Below, piece by piece: positions 8,632 to 17,205 of a DNA stretch of 64,000 bases. The notes below the pieces were generated by a model that searched no databases, was not told where the DNA came from, and worked only from the letters and a program-made list of their open reading frames with translations. Every line of letters begins with the position of its first letter. Position 1 is the first letter of the stretch. This DNA is from an uncultured Ignavibacteria bacterium (GTDB taxonomy: Bacteria > Bacteroidota > Ignavibacteria > Tepidaquicellales > OLB5), in NCBI GenBank assembly GCA_937873695.1, contig CALMYL010000012.1:99412-163411 (forward strand), written 5' to 3'. A program made the position numbers and the translations under genes.

Positions 8632-10440
8632 ATGAAGATATTTCTTATAATTTTAATACTTGGATCAATTACACAAATGACAAAATCTAAAACAGCTTCA
8701 ACAGGTAAAAACATACCCGTTGAGTACACCGTTTCAATGCCTGAACCTTCAACACATTTTTTTCATGTAAAAATTGAATTAAAAAATATTTCGGTTTCAC
8801 AAAAAAATATAGAGCTAAAAATGCCGGCATGGCGCTCGGGGAGATATTTTATCTTCGATTTTTCCGGCGGCGTGCAGGAATTTACTGCCGTTAATGAAAA
8901 GGGCAAATCTCTCAAGTGGGTAATGACCGACAAATCAACCTGGCTGATTGAAAGAAGCGGGAATTCCGTTATTGTAAATTACAAAGTGTTCGCCAACGAT
9001 TTCCTTTCGCGCACCCGTGGACTCGATGCTGAACACGCATTCATAAATAATCTGGCAGTGTTTATGTTCGCGCCAAAGTTTTACAATAAACCCTTAACTC
9101 TTAAAGTAATTCCATATGATAACTGGCATGTAACTACGGGAATGGATAACTACAACAATGAACCGAATACTTTCTACGCGCCAAATTATGATTACTTTGC
9201 AGATTGTCCGCTTGAAATAGGCACACAAACTGACTTCAGTTTTGATGTAAGGGGAATCAAGCACACTATAAGCTTCCAGGGGGAGGCGAATTATGATAAA
9301 CAAAGGCTGATCAAAGATTTTACTATTATTATCGAAAAGAACTTTGACTTCTGGGGAAGTGTGCCGTATAAACATTACACATTTATTGTGCACTGCACGC
9401 CGCAAAGCGGCGGAGGGACCGAGCATATCAATTCAACCGTGGTTGGAGTGAAACCGCAGGCCTTTGATTCAGAGGCGGGATATGAGTCATTTCTAAGGCT
9501 CATTTCACATGAATTTTTCCATACTTGGAATGTTAAACAGCTAAAGCCCGCCGGCTTAACACCGTATGACTGGACTAAGGAAAACTATACTTCTGAGTTG
9601 TGGATTGCAGAGGGCGGCACTAGCTATTATGACGGACTTATGCTTGTACGAACGGGACATATGAGTGTTGAGAATTTCTACAAAGAAATTGCAAACGGCG
9701 TTAACGATGAACGCCGCAGACCCGGCAATAAAATTCAGCCCGTAGCCTTCTCAAGTTTTGAGGCATGGGTTAAATTCTGGAAACGCTCGGCGAATTCATA
9801 TAACTCTGAATCCGATTACTACTCCAAAGGCTCACACGTTTGTATTGCGCTTGATATGGAGATCCGTAACTCATCAAATAACGAATACTCCCTTGACGAC
9901 GTGTTCCCGTATATGTTCAAGAAATTCCCTTTGGATGTAAGGGGATACACCAATGATGATTTCCGCAAAGCCTGCGAAAAATTCGCGGGGAAATCGCTGA
10001 AGCAGTTCTTTGAGGACTACGTTTATGGCGTTAAGCCAATTGAATGGGAAAAGTACCTTGGGTATGCGGGACTCGTGCTTACGCACAGCGACTCAGTTAT
10101 TACACCAATTGTGGGCCTAAAGTGCTCAAAGAATGAAAATAAGATCGTTGTTGAGGAAGTTATCGCGGGTTCATCCGCTGAAAAAGCAGGCTTGCAAAGC
10201 GGTGATGAAATCATCGCGGTTGATGGCAGCCGCCTGAGCTACGAAGATGCCGAAAAGCGCATAAAGGAATTGAAAATAGGCGATAAAATCACATTAACCG
10301 TTTTCAGGAATAACAGGCTGACTGAAGCAAAATTAAGCATGGAAGAGATAAAACTTTCGAATTACAAAGTTGAACTCACCCAATCACCGACCGCTTTGCA
10401 GAAGAAGATTTACGATAAGTGGCTGGAAGTTAAAGAGTGA
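8632..10440 (+). CDS. Exported M61 family metallopeptidase with PDZ domain
   Basis: A 602-aa M61 (glycyl-aminopeptidase-like) zinc peptidase. It has an N-terminal hydrophobic export signal (1-20), an M61 N-terminal beta domain, and the catalytic HEFFHTWNVK near residue 293 (HExxH). WIAEGGTSYYDG near residue 325 gives the third ligand Glu and the family GGTSYY motif. A PDZ domain lies near the end (about 490-575: EEVIAGSSAEKAGLQSGDEIIAVDG). I chose the ATG at 8632; a TTG nine bases upstream is also in frame. A good terminator follows. Probably degrades peptides in the periplasm or at the surface. Confidence 0.92.
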   Translation: MKIFLIILILGSITQMTKSKTASTGKNIPVEYTVSMPEPSTHFFHVKIELKNISVSQKNIELKMPAWRSGRYFIFDFSGGVQEFTAVNEKGKSLKWVMTDKSTWLIERSGNSVIVNYKVFANDFLSRTRGLDAEHAFINNLAVFMFAPKFYNKPLTLKVIPYDNWHVTTGMDNYNNEPNTFYAPNYDYFADCPLEIGTQTDFSFDVRGIKHTISFQGEANYDKQRLIKDFTIIIEKNFDFWGSVPYKHYTFIVHCTPQSGGGTEHINSTVVGVKPQAFDSEAGYESFLRLISHEFFHTWNVKQLKPAGLTPYDWTKENYTSELWIAEGGTSYYDGLMLVRTGHMSVENFYKEIANGVNDERRRPGNKIQPVAFSSFEAWVKFWKRSANSYNSESDYYSKGSHVCIALDMEIRNSSNNEYSLDDVFPYMFKKFPLDVRGYTNDDFRKACEKFAGKSLKQFFEDYVYGVKPIEWEKYLGYAGLVLTHSDSVITPIVGLKCSKNENKIVVEEVIAGSSAEKAGLQSGDEIIAVDGSRLSYEDAEKRIKELKIGDKITLTVFRNNRLTEAKLSMEEIKLSNYKVELTQSPTALQKKIYDKWLEVKE

Positions 10441-10458
10441 AATAGAGTTATTTTATTC

Positions 10459-10487
10459 AGGCGATCTAAAGGATCGCCTTTTTTTTA
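10459..10487 (+). terminator. Rho-independent terminator
   Basis: AGGCGATC / GATCGCCT stem with a short loop, followed by a run of eight or more T. It ends the M61 peptidase transcript. The rest of the 325-base gap to the next gene holds the promoter at 10500-10530 and otherwise AT-rich sequence in which I see nothing. Confidence 0.85.
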
Positions 10488-10499
10488 TGACCCAAATCA

Positions 10500-10530
10500 T
10501 TGTTCTGCCTAAATTGCTGTATTATATTTG
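10500..10530 (+). promoter_or_regulatory. Bacteroidota-type promoter (TTG-N20-TATATTTG)
   Basis: TTG at 10500-10502 and TATATTTG at 10523-10530 are separated by 20 bases. This matches the -33/-7 pattern known for Bacteroidota primary sigma factors (TTG, TAnnTTTG). It lies about 236 bases upstream of the next T9SS cargo gene, implying a long leader. Confidence 0.55.
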
Positions 10531-10765
10531 TAATGTAACCTATAAATACCCATAGTTGACTGTAGACACCCGAGCCTTGATGCTGAATTTTCCGCGAATA
10601 AACTCAATTTAATAAATTTTATATAATAATAACATTTTGCTTTAATATTGCAAAAAGCCAAAAAGTGTATTATTTTAAATAAACTTACTCTATATCCTGT
10701 TGATAAAATGATGGTATCATTTTAGAAACCTTGTCTCTAAGGCGGAAAATTTAAAATTAATAATT

Positions 10766-12226
10766 ATGAATAAAAATCCTCAATACAGCCCGAAATCCAG
10801 CCAAAAATTAAAAGTTTTACTTTATTTGATTTTAAGTTTTTTCTTTTGTCAAAATGCAACCGCTCAAAGCATTACATGGCAAAGAACATATAAACAATAT
10901 TTTTATAATTATGGATTTGGGGCATGTCAAACGACGGACGGCAACTTCGTCATAGTTGGACAAGCTGTTGGTAGCAAGCTGTTTGCAATGAAAATTAATC
11001 CATTGGGAGATACTCTATGGTCTATTATCCAAAATGATATGCCAATTTCATTGGGATTATCAGTTACCCCATCAGATAATGGAAGTGTAATCTTAACAGG
11101 GGGATGGAACAAGGCATTTGTGATAAAACTAAATTCAAATGGCATTATTGAATGGAATAGGACTTATGCAAACGGTACCATTGACTGTAATGAAATTAAA
11201 AAAACGAATGATGGTGGTTTCATTTTTTGCGGAGGTTTTGTTTATGATTCCGAAAGAGCATACGTATGTAAGATAGATTCGCTGGGAAACATGTTATGGC
11301 AAAAAGTTTATTCCTCTAATTTTCATAAAGCATTCAGGTCAATTGAATTAGCGCATGATGGCGGATATATTATGACCGGCGAAGTTCAGGAATCATCAGT
11401 TACACCTGGTAAAATATTGATATTCAAAATTAATGAAAGTGGAGACTCATTATGGGAAAAGAGATTTTCTTTCACTAATACCAGTCCAGGAGGAATAAAA
11501 ATCAGAAAAATTAATAATGCTTATATCATAGGAGGTTTAACAAATGATACAAATTACAGACAGCAAATATTTTTTGCAAATATTAAGTTGAATGGTGATA
11601 CGAATTTCGTGAAGACTTATCCAACATATGGCAGGAATGAATTTTTTGATGATATTGCTGTAATTAACAGCAATAAGTATGTAATTTGTTTTGACAGAGA
11701 TTCTAGCACAGTTAATTACAGCTCTATTGCTATGATCACGGATTCACTTGGGAATATTTTACACAAAAGATTTTTCACGAATACTTCATATTTTATCTGG
11801 GGAAGGCTAAGTACAATTGTACCAATCTCAAATGGAGATATATTATTTACAGGTACAGCAAAAGTTACTCAGCCGTTTGGCTCTGAAGTAGTTCATGCTA
11901 TACGAACTGATAGTTTACTGAATTCACCAGTAATTGGAATTAGTAATGAAAACGAAAACACTCCTTCTGATTTTAATTTGATACAAAATTTTCCAAACCC
12001 TTTTAACCCTGTAACTAACATCAAATTTGATATTCCCAAAGATGTAAATGTAAGCATCAAAATATATGATATTCTTGGCAGCGAAGTATTTGGCGTTAAC
12101 GAATACAAAAAAGCCGGCAGTTACGAAGTGAAATTTGACGGTTCGAATTTAGCAAGTGGGATTTATTTTTATAAGATAGATACAGATAGGTTTAGTGATA
12201 CGAAGAAGATGGTGTTGTTAAAGTAA
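10766..12226 (+). CDS. T9SS cargo protein with repeated WD/propeller-like blades
   Basis: A secreted 486-aa protein. The signal peptide ends at about residue 34 (NATAQ). The middle is built from roughly 45-55-residue repeats of the kind GGFIFCGG ... KIDSLGNMLWQKVY, recurring as INPLGDTLW, LNSNGIIEW, INESGDSLWEK and ITDSLGNILHK. This layout is typical of beta-propeller-like secreted proteins. A type A T9SS sorting domain (about 400-486) carries NFPNPFNPVTNIKFDIP and LASGIYFYKIDTDRF. The base composition is more AT-rich than its neighbours. Function unknown; probably a surface or released protein. Confidence 0.88.
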   Translation: MNKNPQYSPKSSQKLKVLLYLILSFFFCQNATAQSITWQRTYKQYFYNYGFGACQTTDGNFVIVGQAVGSKLFAMKINPLGDTLWSIIQNDMPISLGLSVTPSDNGSVILTGGWNKAFVIKLNSNGIIEWNRTYANGTIDCNEIKKTNDGGFIFCGGFVYDSERAYVCKIDSLGNMLWQKVYSSNFHKAFRSIELAHDGGYIMTGEVQESSVTPGKILIFKINESGDSLWEKRFSFTNTSPGGIKIRKINNAYIIGGLTNDTNYRQQIFFANIKLNGDTNFVKTYPTYGRNEFFDDIAVINSNKYVICFDRDSSTVNYSSIAMITDSLGNILHKRFFTNTSYFIWGRLSTIVPISNGDILFTGTAKVTQPFGSEVVHAIRTDSLLNSPVIGISNENENTPSDFNLIQNFPNPFNPVTNIKFDIPKDVNVSIKIYDILGSEVFGVNEYKKAGSYEVKFDGSNLASGIYFYKIDTDRFSDTKKMVLLK

Positions 12227-12310
12227 TCCCGCCAGAGCCCCAAGGGGTTAAACAGGGACTGCGAAAATGTCTCTGACATTTTCTTGAAAGCAAAAAGTAA
12301 ATTATTTTAT

Positions 12311-12340
12311 GTCCGGTAGAATATTGCCGGACTTTTTTTT
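12311..12340 (+). terminator. Rho-independent terminator
   Basis: GTCCGG / CCGGAC stem with a central AT-rich loop, followed by eight T residues. It ends the 486-aa T9SS cargo transcript. A second, T-less hairpin (stem of nine, 12263-12283) lies just upstream. Confidence 0.85.
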
Positions 12341-12387
12341 CTCGCCACTGTCAAAGCCAGTCCTTCGGCTTTCAGGGCTAAATGATT

Positions 12388-12507
12388 TTAAACCCCGTTG
12401 TTGCTGCCACGATTGCCCGGCAATTCACCAACAACATATTTCGCTAATCCTGTCTCTCTTTTACTTCCTGTCCAGTTCAGTAATCCGGTGCGGCTCTGCA
12501 CACTAAA
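12388..12507 (-). pseudogene. Decayed duplicate of the C-terminal tail of the neighbouring lipoprotein
   Basis: The minus-strand frame here is open for about 40 codons and contains RTGLLNWTGSKRETGL, which parallels RTGLLNWTGSNKEKLD at the very end of the lipoprotein encoded at 12797-13150. At DNA level 32 of 33 bases are identical (12461-12493 and 12816-12848). There is no start codon, signal peptide or upstream domain, so this looks like a leftover of a duplication or recombination event and not a functional gene. The surrounding 12341-12534 gap holds nothing else I recognise. Confidence 0.45.
12461..12493. repeat. 33-bp direct repeat, copy 1
   Basis: Begins TTACTTCCTGTCCAGTTCAG. It matches 12816-12848 with a single base difference. 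The two copies flank the 85-aa gene, 355 bases apart, in the same orientation. Confidence 0.8.
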
Positions 12508-12534
12508 AAACTATCAGTGAATACTTATCAGAGC

Positions 12535-12792
12535 TCATGTAATCGTTATTCCTGTTATCAAAATGCCCAATTCTGCATGTATATCATTAATTATATTTGA
12601 CTCTTCTTTCTGCAGAATAGCTTTCACATTTTCATTGTCTGTTTGTATTATCAAACGACTTCCGGCTCCGGATTCTTCTTTGATCTTAAGTACAGTATTG
12701 CCAATCTTACCACCCAGAGTGTTGAAATACCTGCTGTTGAGTAAGCCCCAGACCTTGTTTGAATTCCCGACGTTTTTGAAAAATTTGAACAT
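12535..12792 (-). CDS. Small hypothetical protein (85 aa)
   Basis: A short basic protein starting MFKFFKNVGNSNKVWGLL, with no signal peptide or membrane helix. The middle (TVLKIKEESGAGSRLIIQ) and the end (HAELGILITGITIT) suggest an alpha/beta domain, but I cannot assign a family. It starts 4 bases after the stop of the upstream lipoprotein gene, so the two are probably co-transcribed. The gene sits between the two 33-bp direct repeats, which raises the possibility that it was inserted or duplicated there. The ORF could be spurious. Confidence 0.5.
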   Translation of the reverse strand: MFKFFKNVGNSNKVWGLLNSRYFNTLGGKIGNTVLKIKEESGAGSRLIIQTDNENVKAILQKEESNIINDIHAELGILITGITIT

Positions 12793-12796
12793 ATAA

Positions 12797-13150
12797 TTAA
12801 TCCAGTTTTTCTTTGTTACTTCCTGTCCAGTTCAGTAAGCCGGTGCGGACCTGTTCGCTTAACTGTGTCCAGCTAAAGCGGGTCGGATTATATTCATCGC
12901 CAAACAATACATACTGCATTGCAGTATTGTTATCCCTCACATCAATAATTACAGTGTAACGTTCCATTTTGGGCTCAATCCCAAGGTCATCCTGCAGCTT
13001 CACGAATATCGGGTCATCATCAGCATCAGCAAGCACACGGAAGTACTTTGATGTTTTCAGGTCCTTTGTGTTCTTTGATATCTTGGTACCTGAACAGCCT
13101 ACAAGTAAAACTGCAAATACAAAAACCGAAATATATTTAAATGCCTTCAT
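12797..13150 (-). CDS. Small putative lipoprotein (117 aa)
   Basis: A lipoprotein with a clear signal and lipobox (AVLLVGC, Cys19), followed by a compact soluble domain of about 95 residues (KYFRVLADADDDPIFVKLQDD, VIIDVRDNNTAMQYVLFGDE in outline, FSWTQLSEQVRTGLLNWTG). No family was recognised. It is expected to be anchored in the inner or outer membrane facing the periplasm. It lies downstream of the MoxR gene with a terminator between them, so it probably has its own promoter. Its last 33 bases recur at 12461-12493. Confidence 0.75.
   Translation of the reverse strand: MKAFKYISVFVFAVLLVGCSGTKISKNTKDLKTSKYFRVLADADDDPIFVKLQDDLGIEPKMERYTVIIDVRDNNTAMQYVLFGDEYNPTRFSWTQLSEQVRTGLLNWTGSNKEKLD
12816..12848. 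repeat. 33-bp direct repeat, copy 2
   Basis: Coding copy: the reverse complement encodes the RTGLLNWTGSN tail of the lipoprotein. It differs from the copy at 12461-12493 at one position. Confidence 0.8.
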
Positions 13151-13164
13151 TTACAAATCTTTTT

Positions 13165-13205
13165 GTATAATTAAAACCTGCCAAGTCATTAAGACCTGGC
13201 AGGTT
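13165..13205 (-). terminator. Rho-independent terminator of the MoxR gene
   Basis: A 13-bp stem with one mismatch (13175-13187 with 13193-13205, AACCTGCCAAGTC / GACCTGGCAGGTT) around a five-base loop. On the minus strand it is followed by TTTTAATTAT, ending transcription from the MoxR gene. Confidence 0.7.
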
Positions 13206-13256
13206 TATTAAATATTGTCAACTATAAACTATCAATTGTCAAATGTCAACTACCAA

Positions 13257-14291
13257 CTATTCATTAATAAGCTTATCAATAATATCCGTTGTCTTAATTC
13301 CATCCGCTTCGGCGTTGAAGTTAGTTATGAGCCTGTGCCTTAATACGGGCTTTGCTACCTTCTTCACATCATCAATCTCAGGCGAGAACCTTCCGCTGAG
13401 TATCGCGTTTGTCTTCGCCCCTAATATCAGGTATTGCGATGCTCTGGGTCCTGCGCCCCATTCAAGCCAGTCCTTAATATACTTCTGTGTATTCGCGCCG
13501 GCGGGTCTTGTTCTGTTTACAAGATTCACAGAATAATCAATTACATTATCAGCAACAGGTACGCGTTTAACCAGGTCCTGCAGCATAATTATCTCATCTT
13601 TTTTAAGTACAATATTAAGCTTTGGCGCGTACATGCTTGTGGTATATTTTATAATATCCATTTCTTCGCTAACGGTCGGATAGTCCAGCCAGATATTGAA
13701 CATAAACCTGTCAAGCTGTGCCTCAGGCAGGGGATAGGTTCCTTCATGCTCAATTGGATTCTGTGTAGCGAGTACAAAAAACGGTTCATCAAGCGTATAG
13801 GTTGTTCCCGCTGCTGTTACTTTGTGCTCCTGCATCGCTTCCAGCAGGGCTGATTGTGTCTTAGGCGGTGTGCGGTTTATTTCATCAGCAAGTACCATGT
13901 TCGCAAAAACCGGACCGTGTATGAATTTAAACCGCTTAGAGCCGGTTGAACGGTCATCTTCAAGGATTTCCGTGCCTACAATATCACTTGGCATAAGGTC
14001 AGGGGTGAACTGTACCCTCGAGAATTTCAGCTCAAGCACATCGGCAAGAGTTTTTACCAAAAGGGTTTTCGCAAGTCCGGGTACGCCCACAAGCAGGCAA
14101 TGCCCGCGGCTGAGTATAGCTATAATTATCTGGTCAATAACAGCATCCTGCCCTACAATGACCTTTGCTACTTCCTTTTTCAACTCAGCAAATTTGCTGC
14201 TGAGATATTTCACCATCTCAACATCATTCATTGCTGAATTACCATTCGTGCTTATATTAGGCTTTTTTGTAACAGTTTTATTTTCTTCCAT
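13257..14291 (-). CDS. MoxR-family AAA+ ATPase
   Basis: A 344-aa MoxR-type AAA+ ATPase, a class of chaperones that activate or assemble partner proteins (often von Willebrand A domain proteins). Visible motifs are Walker A GVPGLAKTLLVKTL (about 78-91), Walker B MVLADEINRTPPKTQSALLEAMQE, sensor FVLATQNPIEHEGTYPLPEAQLDRF, and the C-terminal lid with GPRASQYLILGAK. The full family length is present. The usual companions (DUF58, VWA and TPR/BatD genes) are absent from both sides: upstream are M16 peptidases and downstream a small lipoprotein. Its partner is therefore elsewhere or unusual. Confidence 0.93.
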   Translation of the reverse strand: MEENKTVTKKPNISTNGNSAMNDVEMVKYLSSKFAELKKEVAKVIVGQDAVIDQIIIAILSRGHCLLVGVPGLAKTLLVKTLADVLELKFSRVQFTPDLMPSDIVGTEILEDDRSTGSKRFKFIHGPVFANMVLADEINRTPPKTQSALLEAMQEHKVTAAGTTYTLDEPFFVLATQNPIEHEGTYPLPEAQLDRFMFNIWLDYPTVSEEMDIIKYTTSMYAPKLNIVLKKDEIIMLQDLVKRVPVADNVIDYSVNLVNRTRPAGANTQKYIKDWLEWGAGPRASQYLILGAKTNAILSGRFSPEIDDVKKVAKPVLRHRLITNFNAEADGIKTTDIIDKLINE

Positions 14292-14363
14292 TAATAATTA
14301 TTATTTCGCGCAAAAATAAAGTTCTTATGAATTTTAAGCTGCTGCTTATTAATATTCTATATC

Positions 14364-14400
14364 TGTTATTTGATTTTTGCTATTTGTTATTTGTTATTTG
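14364..14400. repeat. Short AT-rich repeat array (GTTATTT units)
   Basis: Repeated units of TGTTATTTG / TGCTATTTG. A reverse-complement version of the same pattern occurs at 28652-28686. The array runs into the stop codon of the M16 gene at 14394. Confidence 0.5.
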
Positions 14401-15836
14401 ATCTGGTTTCCGTCAGGATCAAAAACAAGCACTTCGCCAAATTTAGCAAGTTTATCTTTCACCGCGCCCGCATCACCTGATACTACTATTGTAATGTTTT
14501 CGGGGTGAATGTATTTCTTAGCTGCATCCAGTATATCCTGTTTTGTCAATGCGTTTATGGCGCTGATGTATTTACTGTAATAATCCTTTGGCAGATTATA
14601 TAGTTTCAGGTTAATAACCCGTGATGCAACCGCATTTGCGGTTTCAAGCTGCAGCGGGAATACACCCGTCATGTAATTCTTAACCGTTTCAAGCTCCTCA
14701 TCGGTCACTTCTTCGCTTATCATGCGGTTCAGCTCACCAAGTATTAGTGTAATTGATGTATCGGTTACTTCGTTCCTTACATCAGTATCGACCGAAAAAT
14801 CACCGGAATACAGGTGCGGATTGAAGTAGCTCCTTGCACCATAAGTAAAACCATGCTTTTCCCGCAAATTGTAGTTAATTCTTGAGCCAAAATATCCGCC
14901 CAGTATAGTATTCATTATTGTTACTGCAATATAGTCCGGATTGTTCCTCGGAATTCCGAGATGCCCGACCCTCAGGTTTGACTGAACTGCACCGGCCTTG
15001 TTTATTACATATACCTTTGTTGTACCGTCTGATTCATTGAATCTGAATGAATTCACCCTGTTAATGCCATCATGCGGCAGATTACTGAACTTCTCTTCGG
15101 TCAGCTTAAGTGCCTCTTCAATGGTAATATCGCCAACAAATGCAATTATAAGGTTACCTGAGTAATAATTCATTTTGTAGAAATCCCTGAGGTCTTTGCT
15201 GGTCATATTTTTGACTGTTGCTTCAGTGCCTTCAGCGGGATTTGAATAAGGCAGCTCACCGTAAACAACCTTATTAAATTTCTTATCGCTTAAATGCCCG
15301 GCGTCATCTTTGCTTTGCAGAATTGAAGAAAGCCTCTGCTCCTTAACTCTTGCCAGCTCATCATCGGCAAAAACGGGATTCTGCGCAACATCACTTAAAA
15401 TATCAATACCTGTACTCAGATGCTTTTTAAGCACAGATAGTGATATATAACTTCCGTCCCAGTCACTGCCGGCATTTATGCTGCCGCCCACGAAATCAAT
15501 TTCTTCGGCAATTTCGGTTGCTGAGCGTTTTGTTGTTCCCTTTGTCAGCATTTCGGCAGTAAGTGAAGCAAGTCCGTATTTATCGCCGTCATAAAATGAC
15601 CCGGCGTCTTTAAATACCAATCTCACCGATACTGCGGGTATTTTATTATTTTCAATTACCAGTACATTTATACCGTTGGGCAGGGTTGTATCAAAGTAGT
15701 CAGGGAACTGTACGTCTTTGGGCGGTCCCGGTTTCGGCGGCCTGGTTCTGTCTAATATCTCATCCTGTGCGTTTATATTTTGTGCCATAAATATTATTAA
15801 AAGTAAAAAAAATGTTATTTGTATTTTATTGGTCAT
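14394..15836 (-). CDS. M16 peptidase-like protein lacking the zinc motif
   Basis: An exported 480-aa member of the M16 (insulinase/pitrilysin) fold with a signal peptide (about 1-23, ending NINAQ). The region that should carry HxxEH reads YGLASLTAEMLTKGT, so the metal ligands are missing; this is the non-catalytic partner type seen in two-component M16 enzymes. The second half keeps the glycine-rich loop (LGGYFGSRINYNLREKHGFTYGARSYF), which takes part in substrate binding. It lies 34 bases after an M16 gene that does have the motif, so the two may form an active pair. Confidence 0.9.
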   Translation of the reverse strand: MTNKIQITFFLLLIIFMAQNINAQDEILDRTRPPKPGPPKDVQFPDYFDTTLPNGINVLVIENNKIPAVSVRLVFKDAGSFYDGDKYGLASLTAEMLTKGTTKRSATEIAEEIDFVGGSINAGSDWDGSYISLSVLKKHLSTGIDILSDVAQNPVFADDELARVKEQRLSSILQSKDDAGHLSDKKFNKVVYGELPYSNPAEGTEATVKNMTSKDLRDFYKMNYYSGNLIIAFVGDITIEEALKLTEEKFSNLPHDGINRVNSFRFNESDGTTKVYVINKAGAVQSNLRVGHLGIPRNNPDYIAVTIMNTILGGYFGSRINYNLREKHGFTYGARSYFNPHLYSGDFSVDTDVRNEVTDTSITLILGELNRMISEEVTDEELETVKNYMTGVFPLQLETANAVASRVINLKLYNLPKDYYSKYISAINALTKQDILDAAKKYIHPENITIVVSGDAGAVKDKLAKFGEVLVFDPDGNQIK

Positions 15837-15870
15837 TGCTTGTAATAATTGCGCCGTTTAAGCTGTATCT

Positions 15871-17154
15871 TCAGGGTTTCGGAAGGTAATTAAGGATAAC
15901 CCTTCCGGAGTTCTTTAAATATTTTTCTGCCGCAAAATGTATATCATCAAGTGTTACAGATGAGTACTTCTTCATATTTGTGTTTATCATTTCCGGTTCA
16001 TCGTAAAACAACTTGTAATGAGAAAGCATATCGGCCTTTGCAAGATTTGTCTGAACTCTGTACGCATGTCTTGTTTCAATGCGGTTCTTTATCTTCTCAA
16101 GCTCTCTGGCCGTAATAGCCCCGCCGGAAGCTTCTCCAAAGATCCTGTCGATCTCATGCTGAACTTCGTCAATAGTAACATCGGGCATTAAAATGGCGTA
16201 GAAGTGCAGCAATCCGGAAAATTCTCTTCCTTCAGCCCAGCAGCCTATATCAGAAACCAATTGTTTTTTATATACAAGCTCATTATAGAGTCTTGAGCTC
16301 TCACCGGTTGAAAGAATATCTGTTAGTATATCAAATGCAAAATACTCGCCGGAATTTTCCTTGGGTATCTTGTATGCCCCGAAAATTCCGGGAAGCTGGA
16401 TATCGTCATGAATGGTCTTAACAGTTTCACCTTCAAGCGGGGTATCGCTGAACTCCGCAGCATTGCGAAGCCCGCTGACCGAATACCTGCCTGCAGGAAT
16501 GTTCCCGAAATATTTTTCAACAAGCCTGAGCGCTTTTTCCGTTTCAAAATCACCGGCTATTGTTAAAACTGCGTTATCAGGCACATAATATTTTTCGTAA
16601 AATTCTCTTATATCATCCAGGGTCGCTTTTTTAATATCTTTAACATCACCAATTGTATCCCACCCGTAACTGTTATTTCTGTAAAGCAGGGGTGCAAGTT
16701 TCAGGCTTACACTGCCATACGGCCTGTTGTCAAAAACCTGTTTTTTTTCTTCAATCACAACACCTTTCTGAATTTTCAGACTGTCTTCTGTGACCGAAAA
16801 CTCAAGCATCCTGTCTGATTCCAGCCACAGCCCGAACTCCAGCTCATTGGCGGGTACAAGCAGGTAATAATTGGTTTTATCTTCTGTGGTGTATGCATTG
16901 TTTTCACAGCCTTTCTGAAGCGAAAGCCTGTCGTAATCACCGGGGGCAATGTTTTTTGAGCCTTCAAACATCAGGTGCTCAAACAAATGCGCGTAACCGC
17001 GCTTATCAGCGTCTTCATTTTTTGAACCGACATGGTAGCATAAATTTATTGCAGCAGAAGGTATGGTTCTATCCGGAGTTAAAACAACTTTAAGTCCGTT
17101 TTGCAGAATATGCTCTGTAAATTTAACTGTGTTCGTTATGATCTCTTTTCCCAA
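15871..17154 (-). CDS. M16 zinc peptidase, catalytic, without signal peptide
   Basis: A 427-aa M16 peptidase with an intact HLFEH motif (residues 56-60) and the downstream Glu-containing helix (RMLEFSVTEDSLKIQKGVVIEEKKQ region). It starts with TTG, and the in-frame sequence upstream runs into a stop without any hydrophobic stretch. Unlike its two neighbours it therefore seems to lack an export signal. It may act in the cytoplasm, or an export signal was lost. The second domain (STGESSRLYNELVYKKQLVSDI) is conserved. It is the middle gene of a three-gene M16 operon with 34- and 51-base gaps. Confidence 0.9.
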   Translation of the reverse strand: MGKEIITNTVKFTEHILQNGLKVVLTPDRTIPSAAINLCYHVGSKNEDADKRGYAHLFEHLMFEGSKNIAPGDYDRLSLQKGCENNAYTTEDKTNYYLLVPANELEFGLWLESDRMLEFSVTEDSLKIQKGVVIEEKKQVFDNRPYGSVSLKLAPLLYRNNSYGWDTIGDVKDIKKATLDDIREFYEKYYVPDNAVLTIAGDFETEKALRLVEKYFGNIPAGRYSVSGLRNAAEFSDTPLEGETVKTIHDDIQLPGIFGAYKIPKENSGEYFAFDILTDILSTGESSRLYNELVYKKQLVSDIGCWAEGREFSGLLHFYAILMPDVTIDEVQHEIDRIFGEASGGAITARELEKIKNRIETRHAYRVQTNLAKADMLSHYKLFYDEPEMINTNMKKYSSVTLDDIHFAAEKYLKNSGRVILNYLPKP

Positions 17155-17205
17155 ATTAAAGTTGTGCCTGCCTTCAGTATTGTCTCAGCTGAACGGCAAT
17201 CTGAA

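Noticed and set aside
12263..12283. Hairpin after the 486-aa T9SS cargo gene as terminator
   Set aside because: A nine-base stem, but no T-run follows; the hairpin at 12311-12340 is the real terminator.
12309..12506. 65-aa plus-strand ORF
   Set aside because: It starts inside a terminator stem, has no motif and overlaps the decayed lipoprotein tail.
13822..14319. 165-aa plus-strand ORF over the MoxR gene
   Set aside because: Antisense to a full MoxR reading frame with intact Walker motifs; Ser/Thr-rich shadow composition.
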